From assembly GCF_048569485.1 (NCBI RefSeq), contig NC_134359.1:32655496-32719495 (forward strand): a stretch of DNA of 64,000 nucleotides, given 5' to 3'. A program made the translations under genes and the position numbers. Each line of letters opens with the position of its first letter. Position 1 is the stretch's first letter. This document shows positions 33,500-41,957 of this stretch, one piece after another. Source of the DNA: Anomaloglossus baeobatrachus (taxonomy: Eukaryota; Chordata; Amphibia; Anura; Aromobatidae). The notes beneath the pieces are model-generated. The model was given only the letters and a program-made list of their open reading frames with translations, had not been told where the DNA came from and made no database searches.

Positions 33500-34990
33500 A
33501 TGTCGTCCATAAAACGCAAGGGTGCCAAGGCACAGACATTATATGCTTCCTGCACCGCATGTGGGACTTTTCTACCGGCAGGCTCCACTGACCCCCATTG
33601 TGTGCAGTGCTCGGCCCCTGCGGCGCTTGCACAGTCGGGACCTCTGCTGGACGTGACCCAGGGTGTACCACCTGTGAATGCTGTCCAGGTGACAGGAACT
33701 GAGTTTGCAGCTTTTGCTGACAGAATGTCTCTCACTATGTCACAAATTCTTGACACATTGCGAGCTAGGCCTGTACTTCAGGCCACGGACACTGTGCAAT
33801 CATTGCCCCCTGGTCCCCCTCAGCTGAATTACCTCCAAGCTCCGGGACGGGCACATACACCTCAGGGTGAAGACTCTGACTCGGACGATGGCCCCGGGCA
33901 GCCTAAGCGGGCTCGCTATGAGGGACCTTCACATTCATCTCAATGGTCAGGATCCCAGCGAGATGAATCTATGGGTGATGAGGCGGACGTAACTGATCAA
34001 GATTCTGATCCTGGGACCGCTCTCAATCTAGATACACTAGATGGTGACGCCATAGTTAATGATCTTGTAGCGTCCATCAATAAGATGTTAAATATTTCCC
34101 CACCAGCTACTCTTGTAGAGGAGTCAGCTTCGCAGCACGAGAGAATCCATTTCAGATATCCTAAGCGTACATTAAGCACTTTTCTGGACCACGCTGACTT
34201 TAGGGACGCAATCCAGAAACCCCACGCTTATCCGGAAAGGCGTTTTTCTAAACGGCTTAAAGATACACGCTATCCTTTTCCCCCTGAGGTGGTCAAGGGT
34301 TGGACCCAGTGTCCAAAAGTGGATCCTCCAATTTCCAGGCTTGCAGCTAGATCTTTGGTTGCAGTTGAAGATGGAGCGGCACTTAAAGATGCCACTGACA
34401 GGCAGATGGAGCTCTGGCTGAAATCCATCTATGAAGCGATTGGAGCGTCGTTAGCGCCATCTTTTGCTGCCGTATGGGCACTCCAAGCTATCTCAGCCGG
34501 GCTTGTGCAAGTCGACTCAGTCACACGTGCATTTGCCCCGCAGGTAGCACCATTGACCTCGCAAATGGCGGCATTCGCGTCGTACGCAATTAATGCTGTT
34601 CTTGACGCTACAAGCCGCACGGCAGTGGCGTCAGCCAACTCCGTTGTTTTGCGTAGGGCCCTGTGGTTGAGACATTGGAAAGCAGATTCTCATTCCAAGA
34701 AGTGCTTAACCAATTTGCCTTTTTCTCGTGACCGATTGTTTGGAGAGCGTTTGGATGAAATCATCAAACACTCCAAGGGTAAGGACTCATCCTTACCGCA
34801 ACACAGACAAAACAAACCCCAACAGAGCAAGGGTCAGTCTGGTTATCGGTCCTTTCGAGGACCGGGCAGGTCCCAATTCGCCTCGTCAAAAAAGACTCAA
34901 AAAGACCAGAGACGCTCAGATTCTTGGAGGTCTCAGTCACGCCCAAAAAGGACAGCCGGAGGAACCGTTGCCAAAACGGCGTCCTCCTGA
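33500..34990 (+). CDS. DIRS copy B gag-like protein
   Basis: A 497-residue frame starting MSSIKRKGAKAQ. Near the N terminus is a CxxC...CxxC arrangement (CTACGTFLPAG...HCVQC) that could bind zinc, followed by an acidic, Pro-rich linker (EDSDSDDGPG), a helical middle region (about residues 250-400), and a basic Gln/Lys/Arg-rich tail that may bind nucleic acid. Gag-like proteins package the element RNA in this family. The start was chosen at the ATG conserved in copies B and D. Its 3' end overlaps the next frame by about 260 bases. Confidence 0.85.
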   Translation: MSSIKRKGAKAQTLYASCTACGTFLPAGSTDPHCVQCSAPAALAQSGPLLDVTQGVPPVNAVQVTGTEFAAFADRMSLTMSQILDTLRARPVLQATDTVQSLPPGPPQLNYLQAPGRAHTPQGEDSDSDDGPGQPKRARYEGPSHSSQWSGSQRDESMGDEADVTDQDSDPGTALNLDTLDGDAIVNDLVASINKMLNISPPATLVEESASQHERIHFRYPKRTLSTFLDHADFRDAIQKPHAYPERRFSKRLKDTRYPFPPEVVKGWTQCPKVDPPISRLAARSLVAVEDGAALKDATDRQMELWLKSIYEAIGASLAPSFAAVWALQAISAGLVQVDSVTRAFAPQVAPLTSQMAAFASYAINAVLDATSRTAVASANSVVLRRALWLRHWKADSHSKKCLTNLPFSRDRLFGERLDEIIKHSKGKDSSLPQHRQNKPQQSKGQSGYRSFRGPGRSQFASSKKTQKDQRRSDSWRSQSRPKRTAGGTVAKTASS

Positions 34991-36887
34991 CTTGCAGTCT
35001 CCGATTCCCACACCCTCGGTCGGTGGGAGGCTTTCCCACTTTGGCGACATTTGGCTGTCACGCGTCAAAGACCGTTGGGTGAGGGATATTCTGTCTCACG
35101 GGTACAGGATAGAGTTCAGTTCTCGTCCGCCAACTCGTTTCTTCAGAACTTCTCCACCACCAGACCGAGCCGATGCTCTGTTGCAGGCGGTGGCCGCTCT
35201 AAAGGCGGAAGGAGTGGTGACCTCCGTCCCTCTGCAGGAACAAGGTCACGGTTTTTACTCCAATCTGTTTGTGGTCCCAAAAAAGGACGGATCGTATCGA
35301 CCCGTCCTGGATCTAAAGTTGCTCAACAGACACGTTAAAGTCAGGAGGTTCCGGATGGAATCCCTACGCTCCGTCATAGCCTCAATGTCTCAAGGAGATT
35401 TTCTAGCATCAATAGATATCAAAGATGCGTATCTCCACGTGCCGATTGCGCCAGAGCATCAGCGTTTCCTACGCTTCGTCATACACGACGAACACCTGCA
35501 GTTCGTAGCGTTACCTTTCGGTCTGGCAACAGCCCCCCGGGTCTTCACCAAAGTCATGGCAGCAGTAGTAGCTGTTCTGCACTCGCAAGGTCACTCGGTC
35601 ATCCCGTATCTAGACGACCTGCTTATAAAGGCACCCTCTCAAGAGGCATGCCAACACAGTCTGAAGGTGGCACTAGACACTCTCCAGAGTTTCGGGTGGA
35701 TTATCAACTTTCCAAAGTCTCATCTCACCCCGACCCAATCTCTGACTTATCTTGGCATGGAGTTTCATACTCTCTCAGCGATAGTGAAGCTTCCACTGGA
35801 CAAGCAGTGTTCGCTACGGACAGGAGTACAATCTCTCCTTCAGAGCCAGTCGCACTCACTGAGGCGCCTCATGCATTTCCTAGGGAAGATGGTAGCAGCA
35901 ATGGAGGCGGTCCCGTTCGCGCAGTTTCATCTGCGCCCTCTACAATGGGACATTCTACGCCAATGGGATGGGAAATCGACGTCCCTCGACAGGACTGTCT
36001 CCCTCTCTCAGACGGCCAAGGACTCTCTGAGTTGGTGGCTTCTCCCCACCTCATTGTCACAGGGAAAGTCGTTCCTTCCCCCGTCCTGGGCAGTGGTCAC
36101 GACGGATGCGAGCCTATCAGGGTGGGGAGCGGTGTTTCTCCACCACAGGGCTCAGGGGACGTGGACTCAGGAAGAGTCCACTCTGCAGATCAATGTTCTG
36201 GAAATCAGAGCAATCTATCTTGCTCTGCGAGCCTTCCAACAATGGCTGGAAGGCAAGCAGATTCGGATTCAGTCGGACAATTCCACGGCGGTGGCGTACA
36301 TCAACCACCAAGGGGGAACACGCAGTCGCCAAGCCTTTCAGGAAGTCCGGCGGATTTTGACGTGGGTGGAAAGCAGAGCGTCCACCATATCCGCAGTTCA
36401 CATCCCAGGCGTGGAAAACTGGGAAGCAGACTTTCTCAGTCGCCAGGGCATGGACGCAGGAGAATGGTCCCTTCACCCGGACGTGTTTCAGCAGATCTGT
36501 TGCCGCTGGGGGACGCCGGACGTCGATCTGATGGCGTCACGGCACAACAACAAGGTCCCAGTTTTCATGGCACGGTCTCACGATCACCGAGCGCTGGCGG
36601 CAGACGCCTTGGTTCAGGATTGGTCGCAATTCCGACTCCCCTATGTGTTCCCACCTCTAGCATTGTTACCCAGAGTTCTCCGGAAAATCAGGTCCGACTG
36701 CCATCGAGCCATTCTCGTCGCTCCAGACTGGCCAAGAAGGTCGTGGTACCCGGATCTGTGGCATCTCACGGTAGGCCAACCGTGGGCACTACCAGACCGT
36801 CCAGATTTGCTGTCTCAAGGGCCGTTTTTCCATCTGAATTCTGCGGCCCTGAACCTGACTGTGTGGCCATTGAGTCCTGGATCCTAG
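34728..36887 (+). CDS. DIRS copy B reverse transcriptase/RNase H
   Basis: A frame of 719 residues. The RT core shows VVPKKDG and VLDLKLLN near residues 181-200, SIDIKDAYLHVP at about 228, LPFGLATAP at about 265 and the catalytic YLDD at about 294. An RNase H domain follows, with TTDAS at about 460 and SDNSTAVAYINHQGG at about 515. The C-terminal 170 residues (DVDLMASRHNN, ILVAPDWPRRSWYP) correspond to the region that in DIRS elements follows RNase H and is often annotated as methyltransferase-like. The first residues overlap gag in another frame, so the true start is uncertain. Confidence 0.88.
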   Translation: MTDCLESVWMKSSNTPRVRTHPYRNTDKTNPNRARVSLVIGPFEDRAGPNSPRQKRLKKTRDAQILGGLSHAQKGQPEEPLPKRRPPDLQSPIPTPSVGGRLSHFGDIWLSRVKDRWVRDILSHGYRIEFSSRPPTRFFRTSPPPDRADALLQAVAALKAEGVVTSVPLQEQGHGFYSNLFVVPKKDGSYRPVLDLKLLNRHVKVRRFRMESLRSVIASMSQGDFLASIDIKDAYLHVPIAPEHQRFLRFVIHDEHLQFVALPFGLATAPRVFTKVMAAVVAVLHSQGHSVIPYLDDLLIKAPSQEACQHSLKVALDTLQSFGWIINFPKSHLTPTQSLTYLGMEFHTLSAIVKLPLDKQCSLRTGVQSLLQSQSHSLRRLMHFLGKMVAAMEAVPFAQFHLRPLQWDILRQWDGKSTSLDRTVSLSQTAKDSLSWWLLPTSLSQGKSFLPPSWAVVTTDASLSGWGAVFLHHRAQGTWTQEESTLQINVLEIRAIYLALRAFQQWLEGKQIRIQSDNSTAVAYINHQGGTRSRQAFQEVRRILTWVESRASTISAVHIPGVENWEADFLSRQGMDAGEWSLHPDVFQQICCRWGTPDVDLMASRHNNKVPVFMARSHDHRALAADALVQDWSQFRLPYVFPPLALLPRVLRKIRSDCHRAILVAPDWPRRSWYPDLWHLTVGQPWALPDRPDLLSQGPFFHLNSAALNLTVWPLSPGS

Positions 36888-37906
36888 CGGCCTCAGGTTT
36901 ATCTCATGAAGTTGTTGCCACAATGAGACAGGCTAGAAAACCATCCTCAGCTAAGATCTATCACAGGACGTGGAAGATATTCTTAGCTTGGTGCTTGGCT
37001 CAAGGGTTTTCTCCCTGGCCATTTGCATTGCCAATTTTTCTTTCCTTCCTGCAGTCTGGGTTGGAAAAAGGTTTGTCGCTTAGCTCTCTTAAGGGTCAAG
37101 TCTCCGCGCTATCCGTATTCTTTCAGAAGCGCTTGGCACGGCTTTCTAAAGTACGCACGTTTCTCCAAGGAGTTTCTCATATCGTTCCTCCTTACAGACG
37201 GCCATTGGAACCCTGGGATCTGAACAAGGTTCTCATTGCTCTCCAGAAGCCGCCTTTCGAGCCTTTGAAAGAGGTTTCCCTTTCTCGGCTTTCACAAAAA
37301 GTAGTTTTTCTTGTGGCGGTCACGTCTCTTCGAAGAGTGTCCGAGCTAGCGGCGTTATCTTGCAAATCTCCCTTCCTGGTGTTTCACCAAGACAAGGTAG
37401 TACTGCGTCCAATTCCAGAGTTTTCTCCCAAGGTGGTTTCTTCCTTTCATCTTAATCAGGATATCACTTTGCCATCTTTGTGTCCGCATCCAGTTCACCA
37501 ATTTGAAAAGGGTTTACATCTGTTGGACCTGGTGAGAGCACTCAGGATTTACATTTCTCGCACGGCGTCTCTACGCCGTTCTGATGCGCTCTTTGTCCTA
37601 GTCGCTGGTCAGCATAAGGGATCGCAAGCTTCCAAATCCACCCTGGCGCGGTGGATCAATGAACCAATTCTTCACACATACCGTTCTGCTGGGCTTCCGA
37701 TTCCATCTGGACTGAAGGCCCATTCTACCAGAGCCGTGGGTGCGTCCTGGGCATTGCGGCATCAGGCTACGGCTCAGCAAGTGTGCCAGGCGGCTACCTG
37801 GTCGAGTCTGCACACGTTTACCAAACACTATCAAGTGCATACCTACGCTTCGGCAGATGCCAGCCTAGGTAGACAGGTCCTTCAGGCGGCGGTGGCCCAC
37901 CTGTAG
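35648..37906 (+). CDS. DIRS copy B tyrosine recombinase
   Basis: A frame of 752 residues largely overlapping the RT frame. Only the C-terminal 340 or so residues are recognisable. They show the first catalytic Arg (TSLRRVSELAAL, about 561), the HxxR motif (KAHSTRAVGAS, about 692), a Trp/His region (AATWSSLHTF) and the nucleophile Tyr at about 728 (KHYQVHTY). Tyrosine recombinase integrates the circular DNA copy in place of a DDE integrase. The long N-terminal part is probably just the RT frame read out of phase. Confidence 0.88.
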   Translation: MPTQSEGGTRHSPEFRVDYQLSKVSSHPDPISDLSWHGVSYSLSDSEASTGQAVFATDRSTISPSEPVALTEAPHAFPREDGSSNGGGPVRAVSSAPSTMGHSTPMGWEIDVPRQDCLPLSDGQGLSELVASPHLIVTGKVVPSPVLGSGHDGCEPIRVGSGVSPPQGSGDVDSGRVHSADQCSGNQSNLSCSASLPTMAGRQADSDSVGQFHGGGVHQPPRGNTQSPSLSGSPADFDVGGKQSVHHIRSSHPRRGKLGSRLSQSPGHGRRRMVPSPGRVSADLLPLGDAGRRSDGVTAQQQGPSFHGTVSRSPSAGGRRLGSGLVAIPTPLCVPTSSIVTQSSPENQVRLPSSHSRRSRLAKKVVVPGSVASHGRPTVGTTRPSRFAVSRAVFPSEFCGPEPDCVAIESWILAASGLSHEVVATMRQARKPSSAKIYHRTWKIFLAWCLAQGFSPWPFALPIFLSFLQSGLEKGLSLSSLKGQVSALSVFFQKRLARLSKVRTFLQGVSHIVPPYRRPLEPWDLNKVLIALQKPPFEPLKEVSLSRLSQKVVFLVAVTSLRRVSELAALSCKSPFLVFHQDKVVLRPIPEFSPKVVSSFHLNQDITLPSLCPHPVHQFEKGLHLLDLVRALRIYISRTASLRRSDALFVLVAGQHKGSQASKSTLARWINEPILHTYRSAGLPIPSGLKAHSTRAVGASWALRHQATAQQVCQAATWSSLHTFTKHYQVHTYASADASLGRQVLQAAVAHL

Positions 37907-37975
37907 GAAAGGGCTGTCTGACAGCCCGTTCATGTGGTATCTTTTTACCCACCCAGGGACTGCTTTTGGACGTCC

Positions 37976-38073
37976 CACTGTCTGGGTCTCCCAATTAGGA
38001 GCGAAAAAGAAGAAGGGAATTTTGTTTACTTACCGTAAATTCCTTTTCTTCTAGCTCCAATTGGGAGACCCAG
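37976..38073 (+). repeat. Internal complementary region of DIRS copy B
   Basis: The first half is the reverse complement of the left end (gtctcccaattaggagcgaa) and the second half the reverse complement of the right end (tttacttaccgtaaattcct). It therefore joins both ends in the order expected of a circle junction, which is its proposed role as template in DIRS replication. Confidence 0.9.
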
Positions 38074-38393
38074 CACCCGCCCTATTTGTTCTTAGGGTTT
38101 CGTTTTTCGGGTGCACATGTTGTTCATGTTGTTTCTTAAGTTCTCCGATCTTATCGGATTGAATTTGTTTTTTGAAACTGTTATTGGCTTTCCTCCTTCT
38201 TGCTTTGGTACTAAAACTGAGGAATCCGTACTCCTACGGGAGGGTGTATAGCCAGAAGGGGAGGGGCCTTACACTTTTGAGTGTAGTTCTTTGTGCGGCC
38301 TCCAGAGGCAGTAGCTATACACCACTGTCTGGGTCTCCCAATTGGAGCTAGAAGAAAAGGAATTTACGGTAAGTAAACAAAATTCCCTTCTTT

Positions 38394-39065
38394 ATTTAGT
38401 AAAATCTAGTTTTATGTGAACAGTATGGATTTGCATCTTTTCTGATTTCGATCAGATGTATACTATCTGCTCAATTGATGCTATATTCCTATAATTTTAG
38501 GTGCCAATTTAAATGTCCTATCTAGTCCATACTTTACTGATGGTTTACAAAAAAAATCTTGCATTGTCTTTTTGTATTTTCTTTTTGCAGGATAAAGCAA
38601 GATATTCTCCTTATAGTACTGGTCAATATGGTTAGTCATAATCAATTGATTTATTTTTTTTTATTTTTTTCAGATTAACTAATTGTTTCTGGTTTTTGGC
38701 TCAATAAATTTTTACTTTTTTTTTTTTTTTTTTTTTTGTTATATCATGGTATCCTGAGAGCTATATCTTTTTCATTTTTCTTAGCACAGAACTCTATGGG
38801 CCATTATTTTATTTATTTACCTTGCATAACAAATTGTAGTTTTCTTTAGGATTCTGTCAACTTCATTTTTTATTTTCATTTTATGAGAAAAGATTTTTAT
38901 TTTTTTGTTGTTTTTTGGGGGGAGGGGTTCGTTTTTTTTTTTATTTTGCAATGGGCAAGACTAAATTGTATCCCTTTTTGATACTGGTTGTTAGAGACAT
39001 AATACTAGTGTCTCTTTTTAAGGTATTTTGGGGGGGGGTTGTGGGTTTTTTTTTTTTTTTTCCCA

Positions 39066-39097
<32 letters not shown>

Positions 39098-39311
39098 GTG
39101 TGCAAAACATTTATTTTTATCGTTTTTACAATATTTATTAGAATAATACTAATACTGTGCACTATATCTTTTGATGTTGGGTTTCCTAAAAAGCTTTGCA
39201 GTGTTTTTTGTGGCACTAGAGTTTGTCTCCTTCCTCCCTGAAAAGACAATTTTTTTTTTTTGTTTTTTTTTAAAGCTTTTTTTTTTTTTTCCTTACTGCA
39301 CATTACTGGTT
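38394..39311. other. AT-rich MBD5 intron
   Basis: Many homopolymers, including a G8/T15 run (39028-39060) and an A30 run at about 39069-39098 that could form a hairpin with the T run. No exon recognised. Confidence 0.5.
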
Positions 39312-39640
39312 TCAAGCTATGTGCACTGCACATACTGCATTTTTATGCATTTTTGGTGCAGTTTTGTCACAAATCTGCATGTCTATCTTTATGCCAGTAA
39401 AGTCCCATGAGAATTCTGCAGGGTTGTGCGCGCATTGCTTATATTTTCCCTGCAGATTTGGTGCAGAAAATAATCTGCAACGTGTCAATTCTTGGTGCGT
39501 TTTTGCCTCCCATGTTCAGCCCTTCAAGCCATTGACTTCATTATGAAAAATGCATAGCGTTTTTTGGTGCTTTTTTTTTTTTCTGCCAGAAGATGCAGAT
39601 TTGGTGCAGAAAATACGCAGCGTGCGAATACTGAAAATCA
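39312..39640. mobile_element. MITE-like repeat, gcagatttg family
   Basis: Closely matches 11221-11530 (tttttggtgcagttttgtca, gaaaataatctgcaacgtgt). Non-coding. Confidence 0.6.
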
Positions 39641-39993
39641 GTCAGCGAGCTCATTCTCTGGGGGAATTTGTAACTTTTATCCGTCTTTTACGGAGTTCCT
39701 TATGTTCTGATTTATGACCACAGAACCGAAAATTCTTGTGGTCATAAATCAGATGGAGGCTCGTAAAAGCTGTACAGCTCGCCCATTAAGCTCACTGACA
39801 GTTTATCGGTTAACTCATTTTGCAGCCAGCGATAACCAGTGCAACACAGAGTAAGCAAATGATACAAAAACTATTTTTAGCCAAAATTATATAGAGGAAA
39901 ATCAAATTTCCCGCCAAGGTGTCCTTACCCTTTTAAAGACTTAGTTTCCTGCCTATTGGTACTGATGTTTTTTCTCCTTTTCTCCTTTTGCAG
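39641..39993. other. MBD5 intron up to the coding exon
   Basis: Repeat fragment at 39722-39870 (see 28855), then the polypyrimidine tract tctccttttctccttttgcag. Confidence 0.45.
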
Positions 39994-40468
39994 GACTAAA
40001 GCACTTAATTTGTGACATCATGAAGGCCCCCGGGAAGAATTGCAATATTTTGGCTACAGGTTGGAAAATAAAGAAAAAGCAGAGAAGATGCGATCCCTAA
40101 GCGCGTGACTCCACCAGACGTCTCCATCCTGCTGCGCTCGGCCGGACGAGGATGAAATGTTCCTTACACCCGGGTATCTCTTATCCTACCGGCTCCAGCG
40201 CATGGATGGACTGCACCGTTTCATAGCGGGGGGAGACTTTTGCCTTCTCAGAGGTTTCTGCTCCTGGAGGAGCGATGTGGGATATCTTACAGAAATGGCT
40301 TACGGGAGCAACGACCGATTCTTCTGACTTGCCCTGAACGTTACGTAACCAAATGCACTTTGTGCGGTTTACACAGCTGTGCAGGATCGGTCCTCTCGGA
40401 GTCATGAGTACACACGCCGTATTGCAGACCTCTTCTTATTGATATCTTTTCTTAATCACTGTAAGAAA
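39994..40468 (+). other. MBD5: MBD5 5' leader within the start-codon exon
   Basis: A strong acceptor (ctccttttgcag, ending 39993) is followed by 475 bases of leader before the ATG at 40469. It holds at least one short upstream frame. A smaller exon starting nearer the ATG cannot be excluded, since other AG dinucleotides with weaker tracts occur (for example near 40383). Confidence 0.55.
40020..40100 (+). CDS. Upstream ORF in the MBD5 leader, 26 codons
   Basis: ATG at 40020 in context atcatga, then MKAPGKNCNILATGWKIKKK and six more residues to a TAA at 40098-40100. It lies about 370 bases before the MBD5 ATG. The Kozak context has an A at -3 and an A at +4. If the leader is transcribed as drawn, it could lower MBD5 translation. 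No conservation data are available here. Confidence 0.35.
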   Translation: MKAPGKNCNILATGWKIKKKQRRCDP

Positions 40469-40581
40469 ATGAATGGTGGAAAGGTATGTGATGGAGGAGA
40501 CTGTGACGGCACCCCCCTATCGGTGCAGGTTCCTGTGGGCTGGCAACGACGAGTGGACCAAAGCGGCGTTCTCTACATTAG
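40469..40581 (+). CDS. MBD5: MBD5 coding exon 1 (residues 1-37, start of MBD)
   Basis: MBD5 is a nuclear methyl-CpG-binding-domain family protein. Its MBD is reported to target heterochromatin and the PR-DUB (BAP1/ASXL) deubiquitinase rather than methylated DNA. The exon starts [14 protein letters not shown] (human MNGGKECDGG) and continues [19 protein letters not shown], the first half of the MBD. The donor is attag|gtgagtg at 40582, in phase 2. The two leftover bases plus the first base of 49543 give the Ser codon of the human YVSPSG segment. An unrelated upstream ATG in frame at 40379 is not used in mammals, so I chose 40469. Confidence 0.95.
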
Positions 40582-40695
40582 GTGAGTGCATACAGTCAGT
40601 GCGTCCTGGACCCCTTCATCTGGCAGTTATCACTTATCCCACTGGAGTTTCCCTAAGTTACATGTTGACCACAATTATTGAATTTTCCGTTATAA

Positions 40696-40880
40696 CTAGG
40701 GATGATCGAATACCCTAATATTCGCTGCGCCGAATATTTAGCGAATACGTCACCGCTATTTGACTATTCGCGAATATTCGACGCCCAATGTAAGTCTATG
40801 GGAAACCAGAATAATTTCACGTTGGACCTAATGGTGAGCTGTGATGACTGAGGAAGAGGCTGAAACAGTACGGGCACAGT

Positions 40881-40911
<31 letters not shown>

Positions 40912-41550
40912 CTCTTTTCTCCTTTTTTTCTCTTTTTTCCTCCCTCTCTTTTTCTCTCCTCCCTCTCTTTTTCTCTCCTCCCTCTCTTTTTCTCTCCTCC
41001 CTCTCTTTTTCTCTCCTCCCTCTCTTTTTCTCTCCTCCCTCTCTTTTTCTCTCCTCCCTCTCTTTTTCTCTCCTCCCTCTCTTTTTCTCTCCTCCCTCTC
41101 TTTTTCTCTCCTCCCTCTCTTTTTCTCTCCTCCCTCTTTTTCTCTCCTCCCTCTCTTTTTCTCCTCCCTCTCTTTTTCTCCTCCCTCTCTTTTTCTCCTC
41201 CCTCTCTTTTTCTCCTCCTTCTCTTTTTCTCCTCCTCCTTCTCTTTTTCTCCTCCTCCTTCTCTTTTTCTCCTCCTCCTTCTCTTTTTCTCCTCCTCCTT
41301 CTCTTTTTCTCCTCCTCCTTCTCTTTTTCTCCTCCTCCTTCTCTTTTTCTCCTCCTCCTTCTCTTTTTCTCCTCCTCCTTCTCTTTTTCTCCTCCTCCTT
41401 CTCTTTTTCTCCTCCTTCTCTTTTCCTCCTCCCTTTTTTTTTTTTCCTCCTCCCTCTTTTTATCCTCCTTCTCTTTTTTTTTTCTCATCCCTTTTTTTTT
41501 TCTCCTCCCTCTTTTTTTTCTCCTCCCTCTTTTTTTTCTCCTCCCTCTCG
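40696..41550. mobile_element. MITE with ctagggatgatcgaatac ends, copy 2
   Basis: The left end and the next 170 bases match 23873-24045. After gtacgggcacag the copy turns into a 670-base pure pyrimidine array. The right inverted end is not found, so the copy is truncated or interrupted. Confidence 0.75.
40881..41549. repeat. Polypyrimidine tract with 17-20-bp subunits
   Basis: Almost uninterrupted C/T on the plus strand, with units such as ctctttttctctcctccct and ctctttttctcctcctcctt. The 223-251-residue open frames on both strands (Lys/Arg/Glu or Phe/Ser/Leu runs) are artefacts. Mirror symmetry makes triplex (H-DNA) formation possible. Confidence 0.95.
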
Positions 41551-41957
41551 GGTTTGGCCAGAGTGCGTGCGGGCACCAAATTTTGCATCTTTTTAAAAAG
41601 TCGCAGTTGAATTATGTGAAAACATCAGGAATCGCTAATCTCCAGCCACAGAGCGGAAAACCGAAAAAAAAAAAAATCCCCTGGTGAGCATATAGAAACT
41701 AGAGTTCAAATAGAATAATGACTTGGGTGCAAAAAAAGCACAAAACCGGATGAAAAAACAAGCGTAAGGCAATGATGAAGGGCTGTAGTGTTTCTGCTGT
41801 AGAAGACACAGCAGGATGTTGCTTACATTTTTAGTTTTCTGTAGTATTTTCTGTATTAGCCCATGTCCGTCCTGTCCACTTTATGGGTCAGTGCACACAA
41901 TGCCTTTTTTTTTCCCCTGCATTTTAAAATGCATGAAAAATATGCAAAGAAATTATA
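41551..41957. other. MBD5 intron, nothing recognised
   Basis: Unique-looking stretch between the MITE and DIRS copy C. Confidence 0.4.

Larger units (their letters stand above)
32336..38393 (+). mobile_element. DIRS-family retrotransposon, copy B, looks whole
   Basis: A fossil-class element that looks whole, with no obvious break in its three reading frames. Parts: left terminal repeat about 32336-32484, leader, gag-like frame 33500-34990, reverse transcriptase/RNase H frame 34728-36887, tyrosine recombinase frame 35648-37906, internal complementary region 37976-38073, right terminal repeat about 38212-38393. Inverted termini plus an internal region complementary to both ends, and overlapping RT and recombinase frames, are diagnostic for DIRS. 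No target duplication is seen, as expected. Probably young. It lies in an MBD5 5' intron in the sense direction. Confidence 0.93.

Noticed and set aside
33434-37906. Host gene with reverse transcriptase and recombinase domains
   Set aside because: The inverted termini, internal complementary region and overlapping frames identify a DIRS retrotransposon, with three other copies in the window.
40379-40468. In-frame upstream ATG extending MBD5 by 30 residues
   Set aside because: The added residues ([11 protein letters not shown]...) have no counterpart in human MBD5, whereas MNGGK at 40469 matches its N terminus.
40817-41596. Lys/Glu/Arg-rich and Phe/Ser/Leu-rich frames of over 220 residues
   Set aside because: Artefacts of the polypyrimidine tract. 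There is no start context, splice signal or recognisable domain.
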